DNA of 64,000 nt from positions 19,314,182 to 19,378,181 of the forward strand of contig NC_088711.1 of assembly GCF_963576615.1 (NCBI RefSeq). Direction: 5' to 3'. The DNA comes from Watersipora subatra. Its lineage: Eukaryota; Bryozoa; Gymnolaemata; Cheilostomatida; Watersiporidae. How positions within the stretch are numbered: the first letter of the stretch is position 1; every line of letters begins with the position of its first letter. This document shows, in pieces, positions 40,001 to 55,000 of this stretch. The notes below the pieces were generated by a model. That model ran no database searches, was not told where the DNA came from, and saw only the letters and a program-made list of their open reading frames with translations. Position numbers and translations under genes: made by a program.

Positions 40001-43000
40001 TGACCAATCACAAGGAAGCAGTGGCCAATCACAATGAAGCATTGACCGATCACAATGAAGTAGTGGCCAATCACAATGAAGCAGTGACCATCTAAATTCT
40101 CAAGGTAAATAATTCAGTACAAACGCACAAGGGATGTAAGACAACTGCCTGATGGAATTTACAATGAGGGAATGGATGTTAAGGCTAAAAACGAAAGCTG
40201 GAAGGATCTTAACATTTTCGTAAAAATCTATTTAATAAATTTTAAAAACAAAAGATGCAAAAGCAATTGGATCAGCCTACTAGCACAGATGAGACAGCGA
40301 TACGAAAACATCCAAATAATGCCAAATGAGTCATGTCTATATAAATACGCTCAAACAAGCACAGATGAGATACCTCTATGAATATACTCAATCAAGCATA
40401 GATGAGATACCTCTATGAATGTACTCAAACAAGCACAGATGAAATACCTCAATGAATATACTCAAACAAGCATAGATGATATGCATACATCAGTCGAGCA
40501 CAGATGAGATGCATTTATGGATACACTCAATCATGCACAGATGAGACACATCTATGGATACACTACAACAAGCACAGAGGAGATACATCTATGGATACAC
40601 TGCAACAAGCACAGATGAGATACATCTATGGATAGTAAGATCTGTAATTGCGGCAATGATTAGTTTTTAACTCACCAGTAGACGACTTCCTGCTGGGCAC
40701 GCTGATGCCATTGGTTTCATACAGAACAGCATAGTCTAGGTTACAGCGTGCTACGGATATGAGAAACTGGGCTACCTCATAGGGATTTCCTGCCTGCGTG
40801 TACTTGTTGATGTTACCCATGGCATTCGATCTCATTCCCATTGTAACGACATTTAACTCTTTGTAGAAGGGCTCTGAAGGCTGCAATCACAGCATTTGAA
40901 GTCATCACCAACTGTTGGAGTCTGCCTTTAGTAAAGACTCACCGAGGGCCAATGCACAGATCTACTACACCCAAACCTCTACTTATGATAGCCTTGACAT
41001 ATGTTTGAGATATCCAACATAGAAATTGAATTAATATTTGACACTACACCTGCAGTGATGTTAACATACCGTGCTCAAAATTTCGTAAAACACCCGTTTC
41101 GTAAGAGATCATAAAGAGATTAAAGATGAAATTTAAAAGGAAAATGTAAAAAATATATACAAATATTAATACAAAAATTAATACAAAAAAATTTATATTA
41201 ATAATTCCACTTTGTCCCAATAAACGCTATGCGTTTCCACATTTTTGATCAATTTTATCCGAACTTTCGCTTTGTTCTAAATTCTGTTTTTTCATTGTGT
41301 CTGTCTGTGTGTCCATTAGAAACGCTCTGCGTTTCCACATTTATTGGCTGATTTTATTCAAGCTCCACAAACGTAAGTTCCGTGCCTTCCGCCAGGTTGA
41401 TAAAATATTTGGTTTCGAAACTCTATCTGGTTCCTGTGAACTAGCCTCTTAAACACCCACCTTCAAACTATCTGGTTCCTGTGAACTAGCCTCTTAAACA
41501 CCCACCTTCAAACTATCTGGTTCCTGTGAACTAGCCTCTTAAACACCCACCTTCAAACTATCTGGTTCCTGTGAACTAGCCTCTTAAACACCCACCTTCA
41601 AACTATCTGGTTCCTGTGAACTAGCCTCTTAAACACCCACCTTCAAACTATCTGGTTCCTGTGAACTAGCCTCTTAAACACCCACCTTCAAACTATCTGG
41701 TTCCTGTGAACTAGCCTCTTAAACACCCACCTTCAAACTATCTGGTTCCTGTGAACTAGCCTCTTAAACACCCACCTTCAAACTATCTGGTTCCTGTGAA
41801 CTAGCCTCTTAAACACCCACCTTCAAACTATCTGGTTCCTGTGAACTAGCCTCTTAAACACCCACCTACAAACTATCTGGTTCCTGTGAACTAGCCTCTT
41901 AAACACCCACCTACAAACTATCTGGTTCCTGTGAACTAGCCTCTTAAAAACCCACCTACAAACTATCTGGTTTAGATGAAAGAAATCCTGGGCATCACCG
42001 AGCTTAGTGCTAGTATAAGTAAAATTATTTAAACTTTAAATAATCTAGGTTAAAGTAAGTTACGCTGCATATATTCATCACCGCCTCTACTACTGTACCT
42101 ACGCATTACCAAACCTACATATTCATTATTGTATCTTTAAGGAAAAGTAGCAATGAACACCTCATAGATTGACTGCTTGTTTACTAGCTTAAGTTATCAA
42201 ATCTGTTCTTACATTTTTCTTATATAATTATTGCTCATAGCTGTGTAAATACCTGCAGTATTTAGTAATGAGTTACTGTAAGTTTTAGGAAGTTTGCAGA
42301 ACAAATTAAGTGAATCACAATGTAGTTTTTAGAACTATTTAAATTAACATATAGAACAGTTTTGACATAAAAAGCTTGTCTCAGAGTGAACTAAACTCCT
42401 ATGTAGAGGTTACACTGTATACATAGTAAACTACTATGACTACCTGATAATAAGACTCTGTTCTCCGAGAACTCCCAAGATCATAAACCTTTCCAATGAA
42501 ATTTTTTTCAACTAATGCTGGCAGCAAATGGCATACAAAATTCTACGCAGTTCTCAGCATGCCGAATGATTGCCTCAGATTTATACCCTAGGACACTTAT
42601 ATTTCGCTAGTATTTAGTTTCATGAGTGGCATACAGAGTAAAATTTCGCTGCAACTTAATTTTGCAGCTCTGATGAGTGCGAAAATATAGTGATGTGAAA
42701 ATAAATGCAGTGGAACAAACGTAATTAGATTCATCAGGTCCAGTTCAGTGTTACGAAATTGTTTTCAATTTGCGACTAGTTGGTATTTGTAAACCGCAGG
42801 TAGAAATGTGTTGACGAGATCGATAGTGCAATTTGATCGCTTGCTACTATTTGTTTCTTGGACTATCAATGACGTCAAGGTCCCTCCCGTCGTGACTGAT
42901 GCAGTACCAATATGAGATCTCAAGTATTTATACCACGCGGTGGCCATGGCTCCGGGTTGTTATTGTTTTTGGTTGGTAATAAAACTCATCACTACAATAA

Positions 43001-46000
43001 TTATTATTAAATTTTATGACTTTCCCTACCAGACTTTCATCCTCATCAGTTACAAATTCAGTGACTAAACTAATATCATCATCTTCCTCATTTGTCTTGG
43101 CTTTTCCAAAAAAACCTGTTATCGTAATTTGCTTTGCCATGCTGCTCAATCGGTGTATTAGCTATAATGAGTTTAGCAGAAATAGCCCAATGAGCCAACC
43201 ACACACGAAAAATGCCTGCATTTCTAATACGCATGACGATTTTATTGTGAATATTAATGACCAAAGCTATTTAATTTCGCGTTTTCGCTCGTTCATTATG
43301 ATAGCTTAGTTTCGCTCATGAAATTTTCGCGAAAGGATGATTCTGCGAAAACGCGAAAGTTAGATGAGGCGAATACATAAGTGTCCTAGGGTATTTCTCT
43401 AATATATTCTGCAAGAAGCAGCTATTAGTTATTTTCTGCTCTCATTTTTTTCAATGCTGTATCTCAGTCATAATTTCTTAGATTTTTAAAAGTTAGTAAA
43501 CCGTAACAGAAAAGATGCGTAAGATTTAAAGTTGATTGCAAACAACAACAAAACCTGTTCATGAAACTTACAGAACATTTTACAGCTAAGTACTAACTTT
43601 ATTAAGCCAATAGAAAGCTGTGCTGTTGGACAAAATGATGCTTGAAAGTACCGTCTTTGGAGGGTAGTTTCTTAGAAACATAGGTTTCCTACAATTCCTA
43701 GTACAACTACTATTCCAACAGCTGCGATGCACATAGATATCAGTACAGCAGCAAACAGGAAGTCAGTACTTAGTCACTAAACTGCTATCCTGGCTAAAGT
43801 GACTATTTAAATTACCATCACTATATTAAACTCAGTGACTTAAATCACTGTCATAAAGTATTATCACAATGTATTAATTTCAGTCGTGATCTTTTGTGAT
43901 CAGTCGTGAAAACTTTTTAACATTAACATAAAATGTTTATTTTCATCATTAAAATCTGACTGTTAAGCTATTAAAACAATGAGCCATGAAACTAATAACA
44001 CTTCTAGTGTAATGTGAAAAAATTACATATATAAGTGAACTAGATGAATGCCCGGTGCTGTACGGGTAATAAAATAGTTGTTGAGTAACTTATGAATTTG
44101 CATGAACTCATAAATTATAAATGAACTGTCCGAATTTGAGTAACTTAACCTAGCAATAATAACTTTACTATAATAAGATCGGTGTCTGTCCTTCTGTCTG
44201 GGTGTTAAGAAAAAAGATTTCACCCCAAGGAAAATGAACTCACACATTCGGCGGATGCACGGATGTGAAGTGGTAGTGTGCACACTACCACTAAGCCATG
44301 CAGCAAGCTTGCTACAACCCGGAATAAGTATACTTATAATTGTTACGCGTCATGATCTCTCATACAGTCATGATCTTTCATACAGTCATGATCGCTCATA
44401 CAGTCATGAACTTCAGGTGAGCTAGTAACAACCAAACAATTATTCTCTAGTTTGGCAAGGTGGCTGCATGATGCGGTTGGTTAGTGCACCAGTCTGCAAA
44501 CGGTTTTTTCGTTCCTATAACTTTATCGTTATAACTGGACATACGTACAACAGACCAACAAACACTTAGATTTATATATAGCTTTATATACCAACCCATT
44601 TAAAAGGCTTGTGATTGAGCATAGCCCCGATATCCTTCAAGCACTGAAGAGTGTCGTCAGGAGCAGTAACTACTACAGGTAAGTCACTCCCAGTCGGTAG
44701 AATAGGCAAGAGAGCATTGGCTAACTGTCTACACAGCGGGCAGTGGTACTCATCACCTGTCAAATTTTGTCTTTGCCTCGACTGCACCTGCGATGCACAG
44801 CGGGAGGCATGTAAACACAGTATGTACATGCTGCATGTACTATTCAGACTATAGTGGATATACAGTTGCTACAGCAAGGTTGTTTGAGAAAACTGTCATG
44901 TCTATATTATTTTACAGGAGTTTAAGAGAAACGCTTTACATTTTAGAGTATCGATAAATAATTGAATAATTGAATACATATACATGTACTTTGTTTCTTT
45001 CTGAGTAACTTGAAGTTTTCTGCATTCACTTGCGCTCCTCAGGCTGGACTTCTAACAGCGAGAAAACTGCTAGTAAAATAGGTTTTGAAGGACCCAAAGC
45101 TAATACTAAAATAAATAATTGTTTTAAACACTTTTACCTTAATCTTAGCGAGTTTGAAAACAAATCCTGCAGGAATTTAAAGGTATCATCCGGCAGATTA
45201 ACAATTTGGAAGTATTTGCATATTGACAAAGCATTGGTGAGATTGTCTACCATATATCACTCTCTGTTCAGAGAGATCTTTTGTTCTCAAATTTCTACAC
45301 AAGATCCACACTTACAGGACATTAAAAACCATCCTAGACCATATGCACAAATCATACTTTATATCGTACTTTTCAGACCATAAATTACACCCATATGTAA
45401 GCCGCATCTGCTTCATTTTCCAAAAAACGATAATAAAACAATACATAGGCCGCACCTTTGTATAGGCCGCAGAACTCAGGATGGTGCTGTTTAACGCGGC
45501 AGCAACTTTGCTGTTTAGAATGGCACAGTGCCTAACGGCACTGTTTCGTATTAACCGACGCTTTTTAACCTAGTGCCTAACGGAACAGTACCGTTAGGCA
45601 TTGTTTTGTTTTTTCTTTCACCGCTAGAGGCGCACTAACTGGAGATTCCGGTTAATGTGCCCTAGCGGTCAAAGAAAAAGCCACAGAATAGCCGCACCCT
45701 TATATAAGCCGCATGGCTCAAACCATCAGAAAAAAGTAGCGGCTAATAGTCTGAAAAGTACGGTAGATAAACTGTACATATCATACTGAACAGATAAACT
45801 GTACATATCATACTGGCTACGTCAGGTCCATAGACTTACAGTGACAGACTCTTGGTAAGCTTTGAAGCAGTCCAGATGCAAGTAATGACCACAAGACTGA
45901 GTGAACACTCCGATACTTCGATCAGCTTCGAGGGCAGCGGTATTGTCTTGCTACAAACAGATCACACCATTCCTTGCATCATCTGTGGTAAGAGGAAGAG

Positions 46001-49000
46001 ATGGAATCAGTCTACACTGACAGAGATGGAAGAGCTAGCCATCCACTCACCTTGCCCGCAAACATGTGATCAAGCCGAGCCTGTGCTCTACGATAGTAAT
46101 CTGAGAATAGCTCACTAGAGGTTGGCTGTTCGTCCGCCAAAGGAAGCTTCTTTGCATTTGGCTCAGATCTTGCAAAGTTCATTACTATCAAGAAGAAAAT
46201 CAGTGTTGAGAAAGAGAGCACATGATATAAAAGCTACCTATCAAATCAGGTAGAAGAATGCAAACTTTTATAACGTGTCAAATTCTACATACAAAGTTTA
46301 TTTACTTTAAGAGCCACCTTTTAAGTTGAACCTGTCACACGCTAGATACCTTCATAAAAATACCCAGTATTTTGTTTAATTCATCTAATTTCATTTCTGG
46401 GCTTTAAACCTTGCAATAAATACTTTGGGTAATCACGCTTTACATTAAAACAAACGCATAATACGACGGTAGAAAAATCTTAAGAAAAAGTATATTATAC
46501 TTATAAAACTAAATTGATGAAGTAATAATATTCCATAAAATAACTGAACCTTTAAATACTTGCAACAGGAAGAGGATGCTAGAGACGCAATGAGAGTGTA
46601 ATCTACTTTAATTATACTGCGTAAAGTTTTAATTAATTTCACTACGTTCACAATGTTTTGCTAATCTTCCTTTTTTATTAATGATTTTTTTATTTTAATC
46701 AACTTTACCTTTTACTTAACCGCCACCTTTGGATGCTTTAAAAATCGTGCTTTGAAGTTTACTCTGGGTCTAGACTCAAATTTTATATGACATGCTGAGA
46801 TGATCATAAACAGAGGTTACAGAGGACATGAAATACTGATGAAAACAACACACTCTCAATGTTTAGCGCCAAATAACATCTCTGCAGACAATTTAGTACT
46901 CATGCGTATATCCAACTGCTTGATGAATTTTTTACATGGGATGGTGAGGACTGAAAGATAACTGTAATTATAACACCAACTTCATAAGCCTGCATACTAT
47001 GCATGTAATATAGATCAAATCTATGTTGGAGTGGCTCTATAGCGAGCATCACCATCACACTCAGATGTCATGAGACATTCAAAATGCTAGCATAACGAAG
47101 AAGCTACGACGGTCTAAAAGTAGGCTATGCTATAGCATGTTTGAGATGCTTACCACAAGTCGATTGGAGGAGGGAAACCATTCCCATGGGCCGCTCCATG
47201 GTTGAGGGGGTCGTAGAGGAGCAGATGCTACATTCATAGTGTTCTATTACTATGTAGTTATCTTCAGGCAACTCGGCCTCCGTCAGCTTCTCAAAGTCTG
47301 CAAAGACCACCAAAGTTAATTGAAATGATATACTAGATGCTAATTGGAGTTGATACTATTAAATTTGATGAGCTGACCATTTAGAAAAAGTGCCTACAGT
47401 TGCCAGCTACTGCTGTTAAAATGCTCTCACTCGAGCACGCTACATGCTTTACAATGGGAACTATGCGAAGCAAACAAAAGAAGGCAACAAATGAATAACA
47501 GAACGGAATTATATTTCTACATTTTTTGCACAACTGAGAAACATTGACAATACAATGCAAAGGTTTCATTTAAGACTCACAAATTGGGAGTACATTGGAA
47601 GTATATTGAATGTCACAATTTGATAAAAAGTGTAGCAACAGCAAAAAAATCAACTAATTCCAGGTTCGACCAAAACTTGAACTCAGATCGCAGGATTCAG
47701 AGTCCTGAGTGCTAACCATTACACTATGGAACCCAGTGGCAGATCTAGGAAAAAAGTTTGTGGTGCAAAATTTTTGTAATATATCTAGAGTGGGAGGGGG
47801 TGCGCAGGGCGATCCCCTCACCTGGCCCCGCGCTAGCGGAACTTTTTGAAATTTAGGCATCTTAGAATGAAGGAGAAGTGTGTTTGAGCCCAAAAAAGTG
47901 TAATCATTTATTTGCAGCAAACAACAAGTTTAGAGGTAAAAATTAACATTAAATATGATTAATTAAATTGGTGTTTTATAATGTTCCTTATACTATGCAC
48001 ATGTATATCATGTCTATGCATAAAAAAAGTTTTGTAGTATTAGCTACATAACGATACTATTATAAAACAGACATATTAGGGCATACTTTTTTGAATTGCT
48101 GTTTTGTCGTCGAAAGAAATGATTCAATGTTCGTTCTTGACCTTTCTTTTGAAACATTTTGCTTTTAAAATTGCTTGTAGTACTTCTTTCGAAAAAGTTG
48201 TGGCTCAATTGGGGATGTTTATCGGGACCACTCTCATTTGTTTATAAGCTAAAAAAATTCAAGTCAATGTTATTAAAACTGGTTTGTTGTAACGAGCTCT
48301 ACTAGGCCGTTTTTGTTCATTTCCTCCCAAAGCAAGTTATCAGTGAAATGAATTGTAATTTACTCAATTCTTGATAGATTTCAAATCTTTTTTTTTAATT
48401 TTTTTGCCATATTTGTGGTGGTGCATTTGCACCATATGCACCACAGTAGATCCGCCCCTGGAACCCTACAAGTTCACAATTTATGGCATTGGGATTATTT
48501 CCTACGCAGTTGCATTTGATCAAGACAACTCACACAGAGAACAAATATAAGGTGTTCTTAGAGTGGCCATTTGAAACAATCTGTTCATATTATGTTACAT
48601 TACGTAATTTGGAATTTGAGTATCTGTATAGCTAAACTTGCTAATAAGACTTGCAAGAGCAAGCTTTAGTGACATTGCAGAATAGCTATGCGTATTTTAA
48701 TCCAGATAATGACTCATATCACCCAATTAATCCATTGCATTCTGTGTAGCTAAATGGGTCAGCTTGTCGCCTTGTGAATGGGGGATTACGAGATTTAATC
48801 TTGTGTGATATGGACTTTTGCTGAGTTATAATTGCTCTAGGTGGATAGACACCGAAAGACGACCAACTTTGAGATACATGTATATGTATCACTTTATTGG
48901 CAATTATTAGTAATTTAGTAATATTTCCATAGCAATAATTCTATAGACAGAATTCTATATTGAAAGTTTTTCACCATCCAAGCAACATTGATCATGATGT

Positions 49001-52000
49001 AGCGCTAAGGCTTTATTTTAGACTCACATACGGTATACAATTATTCTGGATGTCACAATCTGATAGAAAGCAAAACTAAAGCAAAAAAAATTGATCCAAT
49101 ATCAGGTTCCACCGAGATTTGAACTCGGATCGCAGGATTCAAAGTCCTGAGTGCTAACCATTACACCATGGAACCAATCTGTTGAGAGCTTAAGGCATTG
49201 GGATTATTTTCTATACAGTTGCATTTGATCAAGAAAGCTCACACAGAGAACCAATTTAGGTTGTTCTTAGACTGGCCATGTGGAACAATCTATTCATATC
49301 ATATTACGCAGCAGAGCCCATTGCATTAGTCTCCCTGTGACTTGATCAAAAGTAAATACAGTAATCTCTCCTACTTTCAGTGATGTAGTGCTACCCTAGC
49401 TCTCCCTAACTAAGTTATGGTTAAAAAATTTGTGTTTTTTAAGTATAACTATAGTTAGGGTTAAAATTTTTAGACTTTGCCAATTCTCAATGTAAATTAT
49501 AGCTCTATTTCATTGATTCAAGTACACTAATGTCATTATAGTCGACATTCAATGGCCATTCAATGTAAAGCAACATAAAGTTCAATACAGTGATGTAATG
49601 TTCATGTAACATGACAAGATTGTGATCCTAATTGGTTACAGCAAACCAATGGCAGTCAGCATTTATACCAAGGCAAAAGCATTGATTTTTGTTATTTTTT
49701 CAACTTATTTATTACTACAAATGTGCTCACTTTTCATATCATATACATGATTTTAAAGCCCTGTAGGCTTTGGCGCCAAGGCTTGCCAAGGCTTACATCG
49801 CCCCCAAGCCCCCAGCTGTTCCAACCAAGAGTTTTTGCGACCAAGAGTCGCGTTGTGACTCTTGGTCGCCTACATCTACTTATCTCAAAATACAGTTATG
49901 GTTAAAAAAAGGTTAGCACTACATCACTGCCTACTTTGTAGTTTGTATGATGTATCTTCTGCTGTATTACGCTGTATATCCGCTGTATGTTTTCAGCCTT
50001 TATATTTGCATACACTCTGATACGGTATCAGTTTAATGGGCGCACAGCCTATTGAAAGTTCTCCAGCAATGAGCTGGTTGTTGTCAACGATAAAAATGAA
50101 ACCTCTACAGGGAATAGCTCGAAATGGCCTAGAATTCCTGAATCTGAATGCTTGGCAAGTACCCAACTACATACCCTCCCTATGCATAAGGCGTCCCAAA
50201 CAGCCCTCAACAGCTCTCCAACAACCGTCAAACAAGGGTGAGTTGTCCTCACTCTACAATCTCTGTCCATACATCGTAAGAGTAACTTTGTTGGAAAGTC
50301 TACTTACAAATTCATTGAAAGGGTGATATTAGCAGAAATTACCATATTAAATATTACTAGGGTGGGTCAGTGTCTGCCTCTTGAATTATTTAGTTTTATT
50401 CAAAAACGAAACTAAAAATCTTGACTATTAATTTTACACGAGTTTTTGAAATGTGGATTTGGGATGCTGTCAATCCAATGGTCAAATGCCATAAGCAATG
50501 GCACACAGAAAAATACAAACTTGTTTTGACTATAGATGTTTGTTAAAGGTTGACTTGCAACAAAATTCACATTACAGTTATTTGGTATCAAAAGATTCAC
50601 CATGTCTTACTCTGTTGTGTTGTAGGTGCAAAATATGTGAAAATGTGATTACAAGCTCTTAAAAGCTCAAAAACGCACAATTAATCGTCGCCATCACGAA
50701 ATTGCCATATACTAGAATCTCTTTCCAAAATGGCTCAAATGGGACGTAGCTGAACAAGATGGCTTTTGTTTACACTTTCATGCAACCTCATTTGTCAAAA
50801 TATTTTTACAAATATACTTCATGCATTCAATAAAACCATGTCTATTGTCCTTAAGGGTTTATTTCATCATAATTGTAATGCTGTCATTTTTAGCACTGAT
50901 ATCTCAAAACCTACCATGAAAATTCATTTAATTTTTTAACCTCAGCTCGGAGGAGTGCATATCATTCTCTCATAAACATGACGAGTTTGTTGGTCACCTG
51001 TGATAGTCGAAAAATGCTGCAGAAATTATTCGCGCTATTTGGCAGATGGGTTATATGATCAGATTACGACTAAGCGATTAGACCAAGCTGAAACAAAACT
51101 GTAAACTAGCGAGCATCTATATTTGGTAAAGGCTCTTTGGTAAAACCCGAAGTGTTTGTCATAAACTAGTGCAACGAGAAGTTTTATATTGAGCCTTTTA
51201 TTGGCTTATCAATTCACGTGAGAACATCACATGTCGAAACAATAACCAAATGTAATGACTATGTCAGAGAAATAAACTGATTCCAGTCCATGGCGGTTTT
51301 GTGATGGCGGCGATTAACTGTTCGTTTTTGAGCTTTCGAGAGCTTTTAATCACATTTCCACATATTTTGAACCTACAACACAGCAGAGTAAGACATGGTG
51401 AATCTTTTGATACCAAATAACTGTAATGTGAATTTTGGTGCAAGTCAACCTTTAAGTTGATGGCAAAACATACTTATAACTGTTCTGTAATTACAAAAAG
51501 ACGAACCTTTTAAATGTCTTGAAATTCAACAGCTGCGCAAGATGAGCTCAGCAAATTGATTCGATGACCCTAGTTTGAAATCAACATTTTAAGTTTTACC
51601 AAAATATCTTAAATGAACTTGTATCGGATAAAGTGTTCAGGCTTGTGAGAGTTGGTCGCCACACTGATCAACCTTATATTGTGAAAAACCTTGACATAAG
51701 AGCGCTCTAACATACAAGAAAATTGAGATACAAGCAAAATTTCGAGCAAGTTTCTGCTTAGAGATACGAAAAACCTTTGAGATACGAGCTGGTTCTCGAT
51801 GGCCACTAAATGGCCCAGTATGTGAAAGGCTGTTTTCGAGAACAGCATCGCTCAGTTTTTCTCGTAAATTCAGTTAGAAAAAGTTTAAAAAAAAGTCTTT
51901 TCAAAATTATAGAAAAGGCGAAGCAAAAAGCATCAAGCCGGAAACAGATAATAAAAAATTTAGCCGAAGACAAAGCTAAATTTAGTAAAATATTAAAACT

Positions 52001-55000
52001 TAGCTTCAAGTTTGTAAGCTAAATTCGTTTAAGTTATATTCAAAGTTGATGTTATGTTACATGGCACCACAAGTCAAGTGTACTGAATGTGTTGCTGTCA
52101 AGCTGTCAGGTCTCTCACACACCGCCGTTAGCTACTATATCTGTAAGGTAAGAACTCCATACAGTACTTTACATAGTAATATTACATTCTATTGCAGATC
52201 ATAACCACTAGGTAGGTATTTATTACTTTGTGAGCATAAGTACTGAATTACAACAATTAAAAACATGTTTCTCCATCGTAATATCCTGTTTTTAGGTTAT
52301 TTTTTATAGTATGCGAACGAATTAATTTGTATTTAGTTTATTTATATAGGGAATATCGCCTTGAGACACGAGTAAATTGACATACAAGCTCGGTGCCAAA
52401 ATGTATTAAAGCACATAAATTACATAATTTTTTATTATATAGTTCAATACATCAGAGTCTTGGCATTCGAATGAGCCTATATTCAATACACAAAGAATAA
52501 TAGAACTATGAAAAACAGGGTGTCAAAAGTATGTACTGCAATAAAAAAACACTTGGTTGTGGTTCCCACAATGTGATGTCATAATTATTATTTAGCCTTA
52601 GGTAGTCGATCCCTTTCGCTGCCATTGAGGCTGCGCTTTTCTGTGATGATCGGTGCTGTTAAACCCAAAGAGCGCTAATTATGAACTAGGATTCTAGACA
52701 ATCAACAATGCCCGGGGATCTGCTAACAGCCGACCAATACAAACACATGTTCTGGGTTAATTAATTATGCTTCAATAAATATACAGTCATACTTCAACTT
52801 ACGAGCTTAATGCGATCCGAGACTGAGCTCGTATGTTAATTTACTCGCATGTTGGGGCAATTTATTTATATATAGAACCATTAAATATATATTGATTGGT
52901 TTCCATACTCTAAAAAATGCAAATAAAACACTCAAAACAAGATATTGTAACAGAAAGAACATGTTGGTTATTGTACTAATTTACCAAATGCTTTCAAAAA
53001 GCAACAATTAAAAATCAATGCAAGGAAATGTGATTAATTCAAATGTCAAAATTAAATACATACAATAGCAGCTAACGCTAGCATTTGCCAGAGAGGGAGA
53101 TATAAGATATCCTTCATTACAACAGTTGACTTTGATAAATTTGGATTTTATTAATGTCTTAAAAGACAAACGTAGAAGCAAACCTAGAAGCAAACTTTCA
53201 TTTTTAACTTAACGTAAATTAAAATTTCTTCGGCGTTCGTAGTTTGAAATTTCTCGCTGGTTTGCTAATTTTTCCATTGTTTCGCTTTCACGACTAGCCG
53301 GTCGTTTTAAGATAATCTTATCTAAAGACGTTTGCCTTTGTCGCCCTTTCAACATGTTGCGATTAGGACGAACGCGGGTGTCGTCACAAAAGGTTAACGC
53401 ACGACCACTAGCCAACTTGTCCGAATGTCTATTTTTATAGTTTTGCTAGATAGCACCGACCTTTTCATACAGCATCGTTGCAGTTACGCTGTCACCGGCC
53501 AATTGTTTATCCAATACCTGAGCAGTCTCTCCATCAGCGGTCGTGAAGGCCGCTGCGCCGCTTAGAAACTACGGCCAGTCCTTTTGCGAACTAAATGCCC
53601 TGAATATAATCCTTCGGTTTGATAATTGTGGATGTATTTCTGTCATATTGCTGAGCTAGCTCAATCACGCATACACATTTTGCATATTTTTCAATAATTT
53701 TCCGTTTAATATCAACTGTTATCATTCGCTTTTTCTTTGCATTATCTTTCATTTTACTGGCAAACTTTTGGTCAACGCAGAGTACTTTTAATTCACATAA
53801 TTCCGCAATGAAAATCGCACAAAAAATACGGTACAACAGTATAACCTGAGCAGTTGAAAAATAAAGAGTGATGCTGTTCTCATAAAACACATCCGGCATA
53901 CTTTGCAACTGACTCACATGCTCGTATCTCAAACATGGCTCGTATGTTAGTGCTAAAGCTTGCTTAAAAGCTGGCTAGTATCTCAAGTTTCTCGTACGTT
54001 GGAACACTCGTAAGTTGAAGTATTACTGTACTGTCTTTGATAAAGGTAATAAAATCACATCGATTAAATTGTGACCTGCAGTTGCATGGCCCTAGGACTA
54101 TGTCAATCGCACTTTCGCGAGATCACGCAATGCTTGAAATCAATTAGTCCCAGTCATGCCCCTTAGCATCACAATGAAAAGAGAGGACTCATGCATAATA
54201 TCATCAGAAAATGTAGTATGGTGCTTGGAATCTGAGTTATTTATCATATAAATAATCTGTACATGGAGAGCTAATGACACTGATTCCTTTGTCAACTTCA
54301 TTGGTTATCTGGAGTTGTCCTACTCTCGCCTGCCACTAGCGTCATTATCGTAGTTGATAAATATAAGTGGTAAGCAATAAAATAAGCGGTAAGAGCACAC
54401 AACCCCCAATATGAAAATTGTGACATCACAATTTTCGAGCCTATACCATTAAACAATTCTGCGGTAGAGCTCTGGGGAAATCCTATAAACACCAACCAAT
54501 GTCTGTCCCACCATGTCAAACAATGGCTCATTCAAAAGCCAAGATTCTGATGTATTAAAACATATGATAAAAAAACTATGTAATTTATGTGCTTTAAGCT
54601 CATATGTTGAGGTATGACTGTATAGTGAACACATCGAAGATGCTAAATAGAAAATCCTCACCTTCTTTACTCATCGTCTTCTCAATTTTATCCATAAACT
54701 TGTTTTGCATTTTATTCATCTTGTCCAACAACCTTTTCTGCCTATCCTGGGCTTTTTTCTTCTTCCTGTATAACCAAAAAGCCAGCATTTACATCAAGGT
54801 CAGTGCTTATACGGTCAGTGATTACCTCAAGGTCAGTGCATATACAGCCAGTGACTACCTCAAGGTCAGTGCTTATACAATTGGTGATTACCTCAAGGTC
54901 AGTGTTTATATGGTCAGTGGTTACCTCATGTCAGTATATATACAGTTAGTGATTACCTCAAGGTCAATGCATATACAGTCAGTGATTACCTCAAGGTCTG

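Larger units (their letters stand above)
46720..47733 (-). repeat. Inverted duplication arm 1 (contains functional UBR3 exon and a tRNA-Gln copy)
   Basis: About 1 kb that matches 61712-62705 in the opposite orientation. The match covers the exon at 47154-47297, its introns on both sides and the tRNA-Gln-like gene. By eye the arms are highly similar with scattered substitutions and small indels. Confidence 0.92.

Noticed and set aside
41423-41970. CRISPR-like regular repeat
   Set aside because: Units are directly adjacent with no spacers, in an animal gene. It is a minisatellite.
44465-44535. Possible tRNA gene (GGTTGGTTAGTGCACC)
   Set aside because: Only an A-box-like stretch is present. 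No B box and no cloverleaf, so at most a SINE scrap.
48730-48850. Possible tRNA-like SINE (ACGAGATTTAATCT)
   Set aside because: B-box resemblance is weak and the A box is missing. Not strong enough to list as a feature.
50036-50326. 96-codon plus and 73-codon minus frames in a UBR3 intron
   Set aside because: UBR3 phases already join 54662 to 47297 without an extra exon, and neither translation resembles a known domain.
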